A stretch of 64,000 nucleotides of DNA from Bacillota bacterium (GTDB lineage: Bacteria; Bacillota; Clostridia; Lachnospirales; Lachnospiraceae): positions 1 to 64,000 of the forward strand of contig JAUNDN010000005.1 in the NCBI GenBank assembly GCA_030526045.1, read 5' to 3'. The translations under genes and the position numbers were made by a program. This document shows, in pieces, positions 44,128 to 53,946 of this stretch (within the stretch, counting starts at the first letter, position 1; each line of letters starts with the position of its first letter). The notes below the pieces were generated by a model. It did no database searches and was not told the DNA's origin. It was given only the letters and a program-made list of their open reading frames with translations.

Positions 44128-44174
44128 ATAAAAGCAAAGGCGCTATGAGTAGGACTCATAGCGTCTTTTTTTCT
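44128..44174 (+). promoter_or_regulatory. pyrG attenuator sharing the amt leader core
   Basis: The leader begins with AAAGCAAAGGCGCTATG (44131-44147), identical to the core at the start of the amt leader and at nearly the same distance from the -10 box (10 versus 9 bases). GGCGCTATGAGT then pairs with ACTCATAGCGTC around a three-base loop (12 pairs) and seven Ts follow, giving a strong terminator 36 bases before the pyrG ATG. An alternative hairpin AGC[AAAGGC]GCT would use part of the terminator arm. Confidence 0.7.
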
Positions 44175-44207
44175 TTTACAAATATACACAAAAGGTAGGG
44201 GATTGTT

Positions 44208-45812
44208 ATGGCAGTAAAGTATGTATTTGTGACGGGTGGAGTCGTATCAGGTCTGGGAAAGGGAATCACGGCCGCTTCATTAGGTCGTCTGTTAAAAGCA
44301 CGTGGATACAAGGTAACCATGCAGAAATTTGATCCATATATCAACATTGATCCGGGCACCATGAACCCGATCCAACACGGAGAAGTTTTTGTTACGGAGG
44401 ATGGGACAGAAACCGACCTTGATTTAGGCCACTATGAAAGATTTATTGATGAAAGTCTGGACAAGAATTCCAATGTAACCACTGGGAAAATTTATTGGTC
44501 TGTACTTCAGAAGGAGCGCCGCGGTGACTATGGCGGTGGAACCGTACAGGTGATTCCCCATATCACCAATGAAATCAAAAGCCGGTTTTATCGGAATTTT
44601 ACAGACAAAGATACAAGAATCGCCATTATTGAGGTAGGCGGAACAGTTGGTGATATTGAAAGCCAGCCTTTCTTGGAATCCATCCGTCAGTTCCAGCATG
44701 AAGTAGGTCATGAAAATGCCATTCTCATCCATGTAACACTGATTCCGTATCTGAAAGCATCTCAGGAAATGAAGACTAAGCCCACACAGGCGAGTGTCAA
44801 AGAATTGCAGGGAATGGGTATCCAGCCTGATATTATCGTGTGCAGAAGCGAACACCCCTTAGATCAGGGAATCAAGGATAAAATCGCTTTGTTTTGTAAT
44901 GTTCCGGGCAGTCATGTGCTTCAGAATCTTGATGTGGAATATCTGTATGAAGCACCGCTTGCCATGGAAAATGAACATCTTGCCCAGGTTGCCTGTGAAT
45001 GCTTAAAGCTTGACTGTCCGGAGCCGGATCTTGGGGATTGGAAAGCGATGGTGGAATCCTTACGCACTCCTGCCGGCGAGGTTTCGGTTGCGATTGTAGG
45101 TAAATATGTACAGCTTCATGATGCCTATATCAGTGTAGTTGAAGCTTTAAAGCACGGCGGTATTTTTAATCATGTTTCCGTCAATATCAAGTGGATCGAT
45201 TCTGAAACCGTCACTCCTGAAAATGTAGGGGAACTACTGAAAGGAGTCAGCGGAATCCTTGTTCCGGGAGGCTTTGGTCCTCGCGGCATAGAAGGGAAGA
45301 TTTGTGCCATTCAATATGCCAGAGAAGAAAAGGTTCCTTTTCTTGGTCTGTGCCTTGGCATGCAGCTCTCTATTGTGGAATTTGCCCGCCATGTAATCGG
45401 TTACCACGATGCACACAGTATCGAGCTTGATCCTGCTACCACGCACCCTGTAATCGCTCTTTTGCCGGATCAAAACGGCGTGGAGGACATTGGCGGGACC
45501 TTACGTTTAGGCTCCTATCCCTGCGTGCTCGACAAAAATTCCAAAGCTTATTCCCTATATGAAGAGGAGACAATCCATGAACGTCACCGCCATCGCTATG
45601 AAGTAAACAATGATTACCGGTCTGTCCTTACCGAGCATGGCATGATGCTTTCCGGTATTTCGCCTGACGGACGTATCGTAGAAATGTGTGAACTCCCGGA
45701 GCATCCCTTCTTTGTTGCAACGCAGGCACATCCGGAGCTGAAGTCAAGACCTAACAGACCTCATCCGTTGTTTAAGGGCTTTATCAAAGCAGCGGTTGAA
45801 TATCAGAAATAG
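44208..45812 (+). CDS. pyrG: CTP synthase
   Basis: Makes CTP from UTP, ATP and glutamine. The 534-residue protein has the N-terminal synthetase domain ([20 protein letters not shown], the P-loop; [31 protein letters not shown]) and the C-terminal class I glutamine amidotransferase ([13 protein letters not shown]; nucleophile Cys in [10 protein letters not shown]; His and Glu in [11 protein letters not shown]). Full length. The gene lies behind a terminator-bearing leader, so expression is probably controlled by attenuation. Confidence 0.97.
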   Translation: MAVKYVFVTGGVVSGLGKGITAASLGRLLKARGYKVTMQKFDPYINIDPGTMNPIQHGEVFVTEDGTETDLDLGHYERFIDESLDKNSNVTTGKIYWSVLQKERRGDYGGGTVQVIPHITNEIKSRFYRNFTDKDTRIAIIEVGGTVGDIESQPFLESIRQFQHEVGHENAILIHVTLIPYLKASQEMKTKPTQASVKELQGMGIQPDIIVCRSEHPLDQGIKDKIALFCNVPGSHVLQNLDVEYLYEAPLAMENEHLAQVACECLKLDCPEPDLGDWKAMVESLRTPAGEVSVAIVGKYVQLHDAYISVVEALKHGGIFNHVSVNIKWIDSETVTPENVGELLKGVSGILVPGGFGPRGIEGKICAIQYAREEKVPFLGLCLGMQLSIVEFARHVIGYHDAHSIELDPATTHPVIALLPDQNGVEDIGGTLRLGSYPCVLDKNSKAYSLYEEETIHERHRHRYEVNNDYRSVLTEHGMMLSGISPDGRIVEMCELPEHPFFVATQAHPELKSRPNRPHPLFKGFIKAAVEYQK

Positions 45813-45823
45813 TATTAAAATTT

Positions 45824-45857
45824 ACGGCACCGTACCTTTCGACACGGTGCCGTTTTT
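45824..45857 (+). terminator. Terminator of pyrG
   Basis: Inverted repeat ACGGCACCGT / ACGGTGCCGT with a ten-base loop, followed by five Ts. It also faces the convergent fcl gene. Confidence 0.85.
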
Positions 45858-45877
45858 CTTTTGCAAGCCTTTCTGTA

Positions 45878-46819
45878 TTACATTCTGGCATCCTCTATAT
45901 TATCCTTAAACCACTGATAAGCCAGCTTTACGCCCTCCTCAAGCTCTACCTTATGCGTCCAGCCAAGCGCATGAAGTTTGTCCACATTTGTCAGCTTACG
46001 GGGGGTTCCATCCGGCATATCCTTGTTCCATATAATTTCGCCCTCAAAGCCAACAACACGCTGAACTGTCTCTGCCAGTTCTTTAATCGTTACCTCTTTT
46101 CCGGTACCGATGTTGACATGCTGCTCTCCATCATAATTCTCAAGTAAGAATACGCAGGCATCTGCCATATCGTCCACATAAAGGAACTCCCTAAGAGGTG
46201 TTCCTGTTCCCCAAAGTTCAACAGAAGGAGTATTGTTTACCTTTGCCTCATGAAATTTGCGGATCATAGCCGGCATGACATGAGAGCCCTGAAGGTCATA
46301 ATTGTCATGAGGTCCGTACAGATTAGTAGGCATACAACTGATAAAGTTGTCGCCATACTGCCGCTTATAAAATTTGCACATTTCGAGTCCTGCAATCTTT
46401 GCAATCGCATATGCCTCATTCGTTGTCTCCAGCGGACCAGTAAGCAGCGCATCCTCCGGAATAGGCTGTGGTGCCATTTTCGGATAAATACAGGTGCTTC
46501 CCAGGAAAAGAAGCTTTTTCACATGATATTTATGACAACACTCGATCACATTACACTGAATCTGCATGTTCTCATAGGCAAAATCCGCAGGTGCCGTATT
46601 ATTGGCATTGATACCGCCAACCTTTGCTGCTGCCAATACCACAACATCCGGCTTTTCCGTCTCAAAAAATTCTCTTACCATTGCCTGATCCTTCAGATCC
46701 AGTTCCTTATGGGTTTTGCCGATGATATTGGTATAGCCCTTTGCCTGAAGGTTTCTGACAATTGCACTTCCAACCAGACCTCTGTGACCTGCTACATAAA
46801 TTTTATCTGTCTTTTCCAT
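45878..46819 (-). CDS. fcl: GDP-L-fucose synthase
   Basis: Epimerises and reduces GDP-4-keto-6-deoxymannose to GDP-L-fucose with NADPH. The 313-residue short-chain dehydrogenase-type protein has [14 protein letters not shown] at the N terminus, [19 protein letters not shown], catalytic Tyr/Lys in [21 protein letters not shown] and [13 protein letters not shown]. It is the last gene of a three-gene group with gmd and a membrane protein, which together supply and possibly use GDP-fucose for surface glycans. Confidence 0.96.
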   Translation of the reverse strand: MEKTDKIYVAGHRGLVGSAIVRNLQAKGYTNIIGKTHKELDLKDQAMVREFFETEKPDVVVLAAAKVGGINANNTAPADFAYENMQIQCNVIECCHKYHVKKLLFLGSTCIYPKMAPQPIPEDALLTGPLETTNEAYAIAKIAGLEMCKFYKRQYGDNFISCMPTNLYGPHDNYDLQGSHVMPAMIRKFHEAKVNNTPSVELWGTGTPLREFLYVDDMADACVFLLENYDGEQHVNIGTGKEVTIKELAETVQRVVGFEGEIIWNKDMPDGTPRKLTNVDKLHALGWTHKVELEEGVKLAYQWFKDNIEDARM

Positions 46820-46846
46820 TTTCTTTTCCTTCCTTAACTTTTATAT

Positions 46847-48517
46847 TTATTTTCCGGAATGAATTATATCCCGAAAGCCTTCCTCAATCGTGTTTCCTCT
46901 GAAAATATCCTCAGCCTTCACCGGAGAAGCCGGAAAGTCCTCATAGCCTGTCCTGTCTCCGCTTTCGGAATAATAAAAGGTATACCCATGTAATTCATAA
47001 GCTTTCGTCTCAAAGTTATCATAGTCCTTTTGACAAATAACATATTCGGTGAAGGCCATCCGCCAAAGCTCCATACCAAACATTGACAGCTTGTAAACTC
47101 CAATCAGACAAATCACCACTGTAAGCAGCTTGAATCTGTCTGTATGCGGACTCAGCTTCAAATACAGATACCCCCAGGTCACGACTGCTGCCAGCCACAG
47201 GAATACGCATCCGTACCGGATCAGCGGTGCACTGCACAGCCAGAACAAAAAGCAGACCACAAGTGTCAATGCTACATGCAGATAGTCTATCATATCCTTC
47301 CTCTTTTTGATCACTGCGTAGGCAAAAAAGAAAAGCAATAATACTACGCCACTTGCTGCAAGCGCCAGAAATACCTTGTCTGTACCGTCAAGTCCCGCAA
47401 CCCACTCCGGGAGCCATGCCGTAATGGGATCATCATATCTTGTCACATCGGTAAAGCCTCTTCCCCACACCTGTATTTCCTTCGCATCATAGTTTGCCAT
47501 TCCCTTCGGAATCTTAAAATCCATATCAAAAAGGTCAATTGCAGTAAAAGGATAAATCAGCCAGCCTGAAAGAATCACATTCCGTATCAGGAACGGAGCT
47601 ATCGCAATAAGCCCCAGCAAGAGAAATTTGACAATTTCTTTCCTGCGCTTTTCTTTTATCATCTGGACAGCCGGTTTCAACACCAAGAGCAAAACCAGTG
47701 CCCCTGAAAGCTTCACGCTGATCACCAGTACACACATAAGGCACAGCAGCGCATAGGGCAAATAGAATTTCTCTTCTCTCTCGAGAAGCTCCAACCACCG
47801 GATCACAATGAAAAATACCAAAAGTACCATGAAATAATCAGAGGCCGGAGAGATCATCTCATCAAAAATATTAAGCAGGTAGTAAATACCCATGATTCTT
47901 ACAAAATCGGAAAGAACCGGTCTTTTTACTCTGTCCCTTCTGATAGCTTCACCACAGACAAGAGATAGCAGAAAAGCAAGAAATCCCGCGCAGCAATGGT
48001 AGGACTGTCCACCTAAAAATGCCATGCTGTATAAAGCAGACAGGCAAAATGACGCACTGTTATATGCAAGTCTGCTATGTAAATTCCCAAGACCGGGTAT
48101 CACACCGTATTCTTCAATCCAGCGGATGCTCTGGGCATGATACAGTCCGGTATCATAATGAATGATTCCCCGGGAAGTCCCATAAGCAAATAATAAAAAC
48201 ATTCCTATCACAAATGCGGTTTGTGACGGCTTCATGGTAAGACGTATTGTATGCCATTTCGCCAGAAATTCCCTGCGGTAACGAATCATACACAAAAAAC
48301 AAACAAGGAGCAGTACCAGATTAGCTGCCAGCCCAACCCTCCAAAAAATACTGAAAAACTGGGCGTAGACCGTTACTGCTCCAATGCCGGCATACAAATA
48401 ACTGATTTCTCTTTGAGCCTCAAATTTTGCATTGCCTGAAATGGCTTTGATACATGCAAAGCCAGTCACATAACAGGTAAACAGCATATAAAGCCAGATT
48501 ATCATTACAGAAATCAT
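46847..48517 (-). CDS. Polytopic membrane protein, GT-C glycosyltransferase-like (LIC_10190-like)
   Basis: A 556-residue protein with about twelve membrane helices and an extracytoplasmic C-terminal tail of about 70 residues. Just after an early helix comes the loop HYDTGLYHAQSIRWIEEYG, an acidic motif placed like the catalytic Asp of GT-C enzymes, followed by GLGNLHSRLAYNSASF. This recalls the LIC_10190-type membrane family. Lying between gmd and fcl, it may transfer a sugar from a lipid carrier or act in fucosylated-glycan assembly; that is inference. No close family function is known. Confidence 0.6.
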   Translation of the reverse strand: MISVMIIWLYMLFTCYVTGFACIKAISGNAKFEAQREISYLYAGIGAVTVYAQFFSIFWRVGLAANLVLLLVCFLCMIRYRREFLAKWHTIRLTMKPSQTAFVIGMFLLFAYGTSRGIIHYDTGLYHAQSIRWIEEYGVIPGLGNLHSRLAYNSASFCLSALYSMAFLGGQSYHCCAGFLAFLLSLVCGEAIRRDRVKRPVLSDFVRIMGIYYLLNIFDEMISPASDYFMVLLVFFIVIRWLELLEREEKFYLPYALLCLMCVLVISVKLSGALVLLLVLKPAVQMIKEKRRKEIVKFLLLGLIAIAPFLIRNVILSGWLIYPFTAIDLFDMDFKIPKGMANYDAKEIQVWGRGFTDVTRYDDPITAWLPEWVAGLDGTDKVFLALAASGVVLLLFFFAYAVIKKRKDMIDYLHVALTLVVCFLFWLCSAPLIRYGCVFLWLAAVVTWGYLYLKLSPHTDRFKLLTVVICLIGVYKLSMFGMELWRMAFTEYVICQKDYDNFETKAYELHGYTFYYSESGDRTGYEDFPASPVKAEDIFRGNTIEEGFRDIIHSGK

Positions 48518-48540
48518 CTATTTTTGCCTCTTAATATTTC

Positions 48541-49611
48541 CTATTTATTTCTGCCTGCCTTGTATTCCCCGCAGCTCATTCCGGCAATTTCCTTCATATC
48601 TGCATCCATCATCATGGCAACCAGTCCCTTAAAATCTACATTTCTCTTCCAGCCAAGTTCTTTTTCTGCCTTGGCGGAATTTCCCCAGAGGAATTCTACC
48701 TCTGCCGGACGATAAAACTCAGGATTTACATCCACAAGAAGCTTACCGGTCTGTGCGTCGTAACCCTTTTCGTTCACACCGGAGCCCTCCCATCTTACGG
48801 TAATTCCAAGCTCCTCAAACGCTGCTTCTACAAATTCTCTTACCGTATGGGTTTCATTGGTGGCCAGTACATAATCTCCCGGTTTATCCTGCTGAAGCAT
48901 CATCCACATACCCTTTACATAATCGCCCGCAAAGCCCCAGTCTCTCTTGGCATTCATATTTCCGAGAGAAAGCTTTTCCTGCTTTCCTGCCAGAATATTT
49001 GCAATGGCAAGGGTGATCTTTCTGGTAACAAAATTCTCTCCTCGTCTGGGGGATTCATGGTTAAACAAGATGCCGTTACATGCAAACATATTGTAGGATT
49101 CTCTGTAATTTACCGTGATCCAATAGGAATAAAGCTTCGCTACGCCATAGGGGCTCTTCGGATAAAAGGGTGTTGCCTCGCTCTGAGGTGCCGTCTCAGG
49201 AAGCCCACCAAACAGTTCCGATGTGGATGCCTGATAATATCTGCAGTTGCCACCATTTACCCTGATTGCCTCCAGGAGCTTTAAGGTGCTGACTCCGGTT
49301 GCTTCTGCAGTATATTCGGGAACCTCAAAGGATACGCCTACATGAGACTGTGCTGCTAAATTATAAACCTCCGTAGGTCTGATTTCCGAAATCAGTCTCA
49401 TCAGATTACTGGAATCCGTCATATCTGCAAAATGTAAGAAAAATTTAACTTTATTGTAATCTGAATTCAGGATGTGGTCAATACGGGCTGTATTGGTGAT
49501 GCTGTGTCTTCGAATCAGTCCGTGCACCTCATACCCCTGCTCCAGCAGAAATTCTGCCAGATAAGAACCATCCTGTCCTGTAATACCTGTGATTAAAGCT
49601 ATCTTCTGCAT
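48541..49611 (-). CDS. gmd: GDP-mannose 4,6-dehydratase
   Basis: First step from GDP-mannose to GDP-fucose. The 356-residue protein has the Rossmann motif [32 protein letters not shown], catalytic YxxxK in [28 protein letters not shown] and [17 protein letters not shown]. Full length. ATG follows AAAGGAG. First gene of the gmd / membrane protein / fcl group, with a promoter upstream. Confidence 0.96.
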   Translation of the reverse strand: MQKIALITGITGQDGSYLAEFLLEQGYEVHGLIRRHSITNTARIDHILNSDYNKVKFFLHFADMTDSSNLMRLISEIRPTEVYNLAAQSHVGVSFEVPEYTAEATGVSTLKLLEAIRVNGGNCRYYQASTSELFGGLPETAPQSEATPFYPKSPYGVAKLYSYWITVNYRESYNMFACNGILFNHESPRRGENFVTRKITLAIANILAGKQEKLSLGNMNAKRDWGFAGDYVKGMWMMLQQDKPGDYVLATNETHTVREFVEAAFEELGITVRWEGSGVNEKGYDAQTGKLLVDVNPEFYRPAEVEFLWGNSAKAEKELGWKRNVDFKGLVAMMMDADMKEIAGMSCGEYKAGRNK

Positions 49612-49656
49612 AAATATCTCCTTTGAAATTTGTCTTATTTTGCTATATCATTAGGG

Positions 49657-49685
49657 AGTATACTATTGTATAATACTTGTGGCAA
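49657..49685 (-). promoter_or_regulatory. Promoter of the GDP-fucose genes
   Basis: On the minus strand TTGCCA (49680-49685), 17-base spacer, TATACT (49657-49662). A plus-strand TATAAT (49669-49674) inside the same stretch may serve the divergent AraC gene, so the two promoters overlap. Confidence 0.65.
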
Positions 49686-49742
49686 TTAAATATATTGCGT
49701 AAAAATAGTAAAATATTGCTAATTCAAAAAAGGAGTCCTTCC

Positions 49743-50579
49743 ATGGCAAAATCATCCTCAAACCGAATTCTTCCCACTCCCTCCTCCTATGCCAGAGAAC
49801 ATTACCTTTATGTGCAGGAAATCGGAACCTTGCAGAGTCTGGAGCCACATGTCAGCAAACGTCAGAACTTAAATTCTTTTCTTTTTCTGGTCGTTCTCGA
49901 TGGGGAAGGCACCCTGAACTATTGCGGTACCAGACATCGGATTTCTGCCGGCGACTGCGCTTTGATCAACTGTGCCAGACCCTATTCCCACGAGAGCAGC
50001 GCCACGCATCCCTGGAGTCTTAAGTGGGTACATTTTAATGGTCTGGAAGCCTCCTTCTATTATGATTATTTTATTTCAAGGGAAAATTCCTATCTGTTTC
50101 GCCCCAGAAGCATCCTTCCCTTTACGGATGTTCTTGACCAGCTTTATTTATGCCAGCAGAACAAGAATCCCTTGATGGAGCTAACTTCCAATAAATATCT
50201 CACAGACATGATCACCCTATGCTTTACAGAGAATGAATCTCTCAAGATGGGAGAATATACCATTCCCGATAAACTAAAACAAATTCATGAATACATCAGT
50301 GAAAATTATTCCCGCAAGATTTCTCTGGAGGACCTAGCTGACCGATTCTTCATCAGCAAATTTCACCTTTCCCGGGAATACAAAAAGATATATGGAACAA
50401 CATTGGGCAATGCCCTGACAAACTTAAGACTTTCTCACGCAAAATCCATGCTTCGTTTCAGCGATGACTCAATTGATACCATTGCCCTAAGCTGTGGTTT
50501 TCAGGATACCGGCTATTTTATCAAGGTATTTAAAAAGGCGGAAAACATGACACCTCTTCAATATCGAAAAAAATGGTAG
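49743..50579 (+). CDS. AraC family transcriptional regulator
   Basis: A 278-residue regulator. The N-terminal 150 residues form a cupin-like ligand domain (LNYCGTRHRISAGDCALINCARPYSHE in outline), and the C-terminal 100 residues are the double AraC helix-turn-helix (ISLEDLADRFFISKFHLSREYKKIYG; IDTIALSCGFQDTGYFIKVFKKAENMTPLQYRK in outline). ATG at 49743 follows AGGAG; an extension to 49677 is rejected. Divergent from gmd with overlapping promoters, so control of the GDP-fucose genes is possible. Ligand is unknown. Confidence 0.9.
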   Translation: MAKSSSNRILPTPSSYAREHYLYVQEIGTLQSLEPHVSKRQNLNSFLFLVVLDGEGTLNYCGTRHRISAGDCALINCARPYSHESSATHPWSLKWVHFNGLEASFYYDYFISRENSYLFRPRSILPFTDVLDQLYLCQQNKNPLMELTSNKYLTDMITLCFTENESLKMGEYTIPDKLKQIHEYISENYSRKISLEDLADRFFISKFHLSREYKKIYGTTLGNALTNLRLSHAKSMLRFSDDSIDTIALSCGFQDTGYFIKVFKKAENMTPLQYRKKW

Positions 50580-50625
50580 GGCAAACACTGTCTGCCCTGC
50601 CATTTTCTATCATCTGTTCCTGTCG

Positions 50626-51084
50626 CTATAAAACCATCCCTACAACTACTGCAATAGCGATTCCGAGGATCGCGCCCATGAGTACCTGAAGCGGTGTATG
50701 ACCTACAAATTCTTTTAATCTGTCTTCCACGCTGATCTGCTTTCCCATGTTGGTAAAAATCTCCAGCATTTCATTCAGAACCTGCCCCTGCTTACCTGTT
50801 TCTCTTCTCACTCCCATTGCATCATACATTACAATGATTGCGAACATGGCAGAAATTGCAAATTCAAAGCTTCCGCCTCCATATTTCATTCCTGCTGCCG
50901 TTGCCAGCGCACAGACCGTCGCCGAATGGGAACTTGGCATACCGCCGCTCCCCACCATTCTCTCCGCTACGAACTGTTTCGTCAAAATAAGATGAATTAA
51001 TGTTTTGAGTACCTGTGCCACCATCCACCCAAGGGCGGCGGCTACAAAAATCTGATTGTGAAGTAACGCAACTATAAATTCCAT
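50626..51084 (-). CDS. Divergent PAP2-family membrane protein (DUF212/YuiD)
   Basis: A 152-residue protein with about four helices and the phosphatase-like motif VGSGGMPSSHSATVCALATA, then MYDAMGVRRETGKQGQVLNEM. These mark the DUF212 group, related to PAP2 lipid phosphatases, with plant and bacterial members of unknown function. It starts three bases after the rfbD stop, so the two are co-transcribed. A role in lipid-linked sugar recycling is possible but not shown. Confidence 0.88.
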   Translation of the reverse strand: MEFIVALLHNQIFVAAALGWMVAQVLKTLIHLILTKQFVAERMVGSGGMPSSHSATVCALATAAGMKYGGGSFEFAISAMFAIIVMYDAMGVRRETGKQGQVLNEMLEIFTNMGKQISVEDRLKEFVGHTPLQVLMGAILGIAIAVVVGMVL

Positions 51085-51087
51085 TTT

Positions 51088-51933
51088 TTAACCCATTTCT
51101 CTGATATATGCTTCGATTGCGTCGTGCCACTCCGCAAACCTGTAATCCGTAGTCAATTTTAACATGTAATTTTCCAAAATGGAATAAGCCGGTCTGGGAG
51201 CCTTGGCACCAAATTCTGCCGTCGTGATTCCTTCCACTTCTGTACTCTTTCCTGTAAGACGGAAAATTTCTCTTGTAAAGTCTGCCCAGGAGCAGCTTCC
51301 TTCACAGGTCGCATGAAATAAACCGTAATTTTCCGTAAAGAGAAGATGAGCAATTGCACCAGCCAGTTCCTTCGTACTTGTAGGACTTCCGACCTGGTCA
51401 TTTACCACGCGGACCTTTTCATTGGTCTCCGAAAGCCTAAGCATTGTTTTTACAAAGTTCTTTCCGTCACCGTAAAGCCAGGCGGTTCTGAAAATAAAAT
51501 ATCTGTCGGCAAAATCCTTAACCATGTTCTCGCCTGCAAGCTTCGTTGCACCATAGATTCCCTGCGGATTCGGCTGATCAAATTCAAGATAAGGTCTACT
51601 TCCCTTTCCGTCAAACACATAGTCTGTAGAAATGTGAACCATCTTTGCCCCTGTCTCGGTAGCAGCGATGCTTAAATTCCTTGGACCGATCGCGTTAATT
51701 CGATAGGCATTGTCCACATCACTCTCACAGGCATCTACCGCAGTATGCGCGGCACAGTTGATAATCGCATAGGGCTTTACCTCCCTAGCAAGCTCCATTA
51801 CTTTATCAATATTAGTAATATCAAGCTCTGCAACATCCGTATTGACAAATTCGATTTCGCTGTTTCCCTTTAATTCCAGATTAATGGCACGTCCCAGCTG
51901 CCCGTTGCAGCCTGTCACGATTATTTTTTTCAT
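51088..51933 (-). CDS. rfbD: dTDP-4-dehydrorhamnose reductase
   Basis: Last step of dTDP-L-rhamnose synthesis. The 281-residue protein has the Rossmann start KIIVTGCNGQLGRAINLEL, ISTDYVFDGKGSRPYLE, catalytic YxxxK in YGATKLAGE, and RTAWLYGDGKNFVKTMLRL. The rfbA, rfbB and rfbC genes are not in this window, so the rest of the pathway must lie elsewhere. It is divergent from the DUF3048 gene. Confidence 0.94.
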   Translation of the reverse strand: MKKIIVTGCNGQLGRAINLELKGNSEIEFVNTDVAELDITNIDKVMELAREVKPYAIINCAAHTAVDACESDVDNAYRINAIGPRNLSIAATETGAKMVHISTDYVFDGKGSRPYLEFDQPNPQGIYGATKLAGENMVKDFADRYFIFRTAWLYGDGKNFVKTMLRLSETNEKVRVVNDQVGSPTSTKELAGAIAHLLFTENYGLFHATCEGSCSWADFTREIFRLTGKSTEVEGITTAEFGAKAPRPAYSILENYMLKLTTDYRFAEWHDAIEAYIREMG

Positions 51934-52074
51934 GATCTGTCTTTCTTCCTTTCACTTATCTGATATTTATTGTACCCTTTTCATCCGTTTTAGACAAGTG
52001 GTTTAACAGCAATACTTATGACTCTCTGTAATATTTTCTTAATATTTTTGTATAACTTTTTACACATTTTTCTA

Positions 52075-52103
52075 GTGACTCTGTGTAGCATATATGCTAT
52101 AAT
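52075..52103 (+). promoter_or_regulatory. Promoter of the DUF3048 lipoprotein gene
   Basis: GTGACT (52075-52080), 17-base spacer, TATAAT (52098-52103). The rest of the 240-base divergent gap is A/T-rich without other visible sites. Confidence 0.6.
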
Positions 52104-52174
52104 AATTATCGTGTGATTTGTGATACATATGATAATTGAAAATTATGCTTTGATGATATCGAAAGTGAGGAAAT

Positions 52175-53335
52175 ATGATGAAAAGATTACAAGTTCTTTT
52201 TCTTGTAGCCTTATCTTCATCTCTTTTATTGTTTGGCTGTGGGAAAGAAAAAGAATCGGATGCTCAGCCTGTTGTTGAACCCATTGTTGAGGCTCTGCCC
52301 GAATCAGGGGAAGAGAATCCAGAAGAGGCTGAAGAAAACGCTACGAATCCTGACACTCCCCCCGCAGAGGGCATGGTGCGAAGCCGCCTTACCAATGAAT
52401 GGGTTGATGAGAAGGTTGCCAAGACACGTCCTATTGCCGTTATGGTTCCCAACTCCAAAACAGCCAGCCAATATGGTCTTTCCGACGCATCTGTTCTCTA
52501 TGAATGTAATGTTGAGGGCAGCATGACACGTCTGATGGCTATCTGGGAGGACTGGAGCAATTATGAAAAGCTTGGCAACATTAGAAGTTGCCGTGACTAC
52601 TATTTATATTGGGCATTTGAATGGGATGCCATCTATATCCATTATGGTGGCCCCTTCTATATCGATGACCTGATCGGAAGAGATGATACGCAGAATATTA
52701 ACTGTATCGAATTTGGTGATGCCACCTACAGAGATACTGCAAAGAATTCCACTGATAACGCATTTACTTCCGCGGACAGGATCAAAAAGGCCGCCGAGCA
52801 TTATGATTATCCTCTCGAATACAGAGAAGGTTATGCAGATGAGCAGCACTATATGTTTGCTTCCGACAGTGATCCTAACACCTTAGAACAGTACTCGGAT
52901 GCAATTACCGCAACCAAGATTGATATGTCCCCTGCTTATCCTGTTACCAACTGCTACTTCGAATACAATGAAGAGACAGGATTGTATGACAGATTCCAGC
53001 ACTTATCCGGAGACAGTGACGGTCCTCATATCGATCTGGCAAATAATCAGCAGCTTGCCTTCAAGAATATTCTGGTTCAGAATACCTACTTTGAGGTGAG
53101 AGACCAGAAAGGTTACCTTGCTTTCCAGTGCCATGATACAACACGTGATGGCTGGTTCTTCACCAACGGAAAAGGTATCCATGTAACCTGGGAAAAAACT
53201 TCCGATTACGGTGCAACCAGATACTATGATGATAACGGAAATGAGATTAAACTGAATACCGGTAAGACAATGGTATGCATCCTTGAAGATGGTGACACCT
53301 TCATGGTAGACGGCAAGTCAGTTGATGCTGACTAA
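52175..53335 (+). CDS. DUF3048 (YerB-like) lipoprotein
   Basis: A 386-residue exported lipoprotein. The signal peptide ends in the lipobox LLLFGC, followed by an acidic linker of about 40 residues. The DUF3048 domain follows (RPIAVMVPNSKTASQYGLSDA; VEGSMTRLMAIWEDW; NIRSCRDYYLYWAFEW; DRIKKAAEHYDYPLEY) with the C-terminal part VTWEKTSDYGATRYYDDNG. ATGATG offers two starts behind GAGG. Family function is unknown; B. subtilis YerB is the namesake. It has its own promoter and terminator. Confidence 0.93.
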   Translation: MMKRLQVLFLVALSSSLLLFGCGKEKESDAQPVVEPIVEALPESGEENPEEAEENATNPDTPPAEGMVRSRLTNEWVDEKVAKTRPIAVMVPNSKTASQYGLSDASVLYECNVEGSMTRLMAIWEDWSNYEKLGNIRSCRDYYLYWAFEWDAIYIHYGGPFYIDDLIGRDDTQNINCIEFGDATYRDTAKNSTDNAFTSADRIKKAAEHYDYPLEYREGYADEQHYMFASDSDPNTLEQYSDAITATKIDMSPAYPVTNCYFEYNEETGLYDRFQHLSGDSDGPHIDLANNQQLAFKNILVQNTYFEVRDQKGYLAFQCHDTTRDGWFFTNGKGIHVTWEKTSDYGATRYYDDNGNEIKLNTGKTMVCILEDGDTFMVDGKSVDAD

Positions 53336-53346
53336 ATCAATAATTA

Positions 53347-53387
53347 AGGGGCTGTCGCACTAAGTAATTAGCGCGCAACCCCTTTTC
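53347..53387 (+). terminator. Terminator of the DUF3048 gene
   Basis: AAGGGGCTGTCGC pairs imperfectly with GCGCGCAACCCCTT around an A/T-rich loop and is followed by four Ts. It also faces the chromate transporter gene. Confidence 0.65.
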
Positions 53388-53388
53388 T

Positions 53389-53946
53389 TTACATCTGAAA
53401 TACAATTCCAATAACTGCTCCGCAAAAAATCCAAAAGGCCGGATGCAGCTTTTTTAATTTCTTATGGGTCATGGCGAAATAAAAGAGTACCACCAAAGCT
53501 ACCGGAAATACCGGGAATTGAAAGCTTCCATCCTCCGCCGTGAAGAGAGAGGTCTCCCAGATACCGAGCACAGCTGTTGCGATCAAACCGGTCACCGCCG
53601 GTCGAATCGTGTAAAAAGCAGATCTCACATAAGGATTCTGGCTAAAACTGTTCAAAATTCTCGCAACAATGATAATAACAATCAGACTTGGCAATACCAA
53701 TGAAAAGGTTGCCGTAATTCCTCCAAGGAAACCTGCAGCCCTGTACCCTGCATAGGTCGCCATGTTAATGCCGATCGGTCCCGGCGTGCTCTCACTGACT
53801 GCAAGCATGTTTGCCACATCTGCCCTTTCATACCAGTCATGTCGCGAAGGCAGATCCATGAGAAATGGAATCGTTGCAGGACCACCACCTATAGCAAAAA
53901 GGCCGATCTGGAAAAATTCAATAAACAGATCCCAGAACACTCTCAT
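53389..53946 (-). CDS. Chromate transporter family protein, second half
   Basis: A 185-residue membrane protein of the CHR family, half the size of the fused form. It has FFQIGLFAIGGGPATIPFL, VSESTPGPIGINMATYAGYRA and about five helices. CHR proteins export chromate or related anions; the physiological substrate in anaerobes is unclear. ATG at 53946 follows GGAGG and overlaps the first half by four bases (ATGA). The reading frame is open to 54129 but the extension is spurious. Confidence 0.88.
   Translation of the reverse strand: MRVFWDLFIEFFQIGLFAIGGGPATIPFLMDLPSRHDWYERADVANMLAVSESTPGPIGINMATYAGYRAAGFLGGITATFSLVLPSLIVIIIVARILNSFSQNPYVRSAFYTIRPAVTGLIATAVLGIWETSLFTAEDGSFQFPVFPVALVVLFYFAMTHKKLKKLHPAFWIFCGAVIGIVFQM

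Noticed and set aside
42485..45812. Plus- and minus-strand long frames opposite ftsH, DUF1846 and pyrG
   Set aside because: They are antisense shadows without ribosome sites or recognisable domains.
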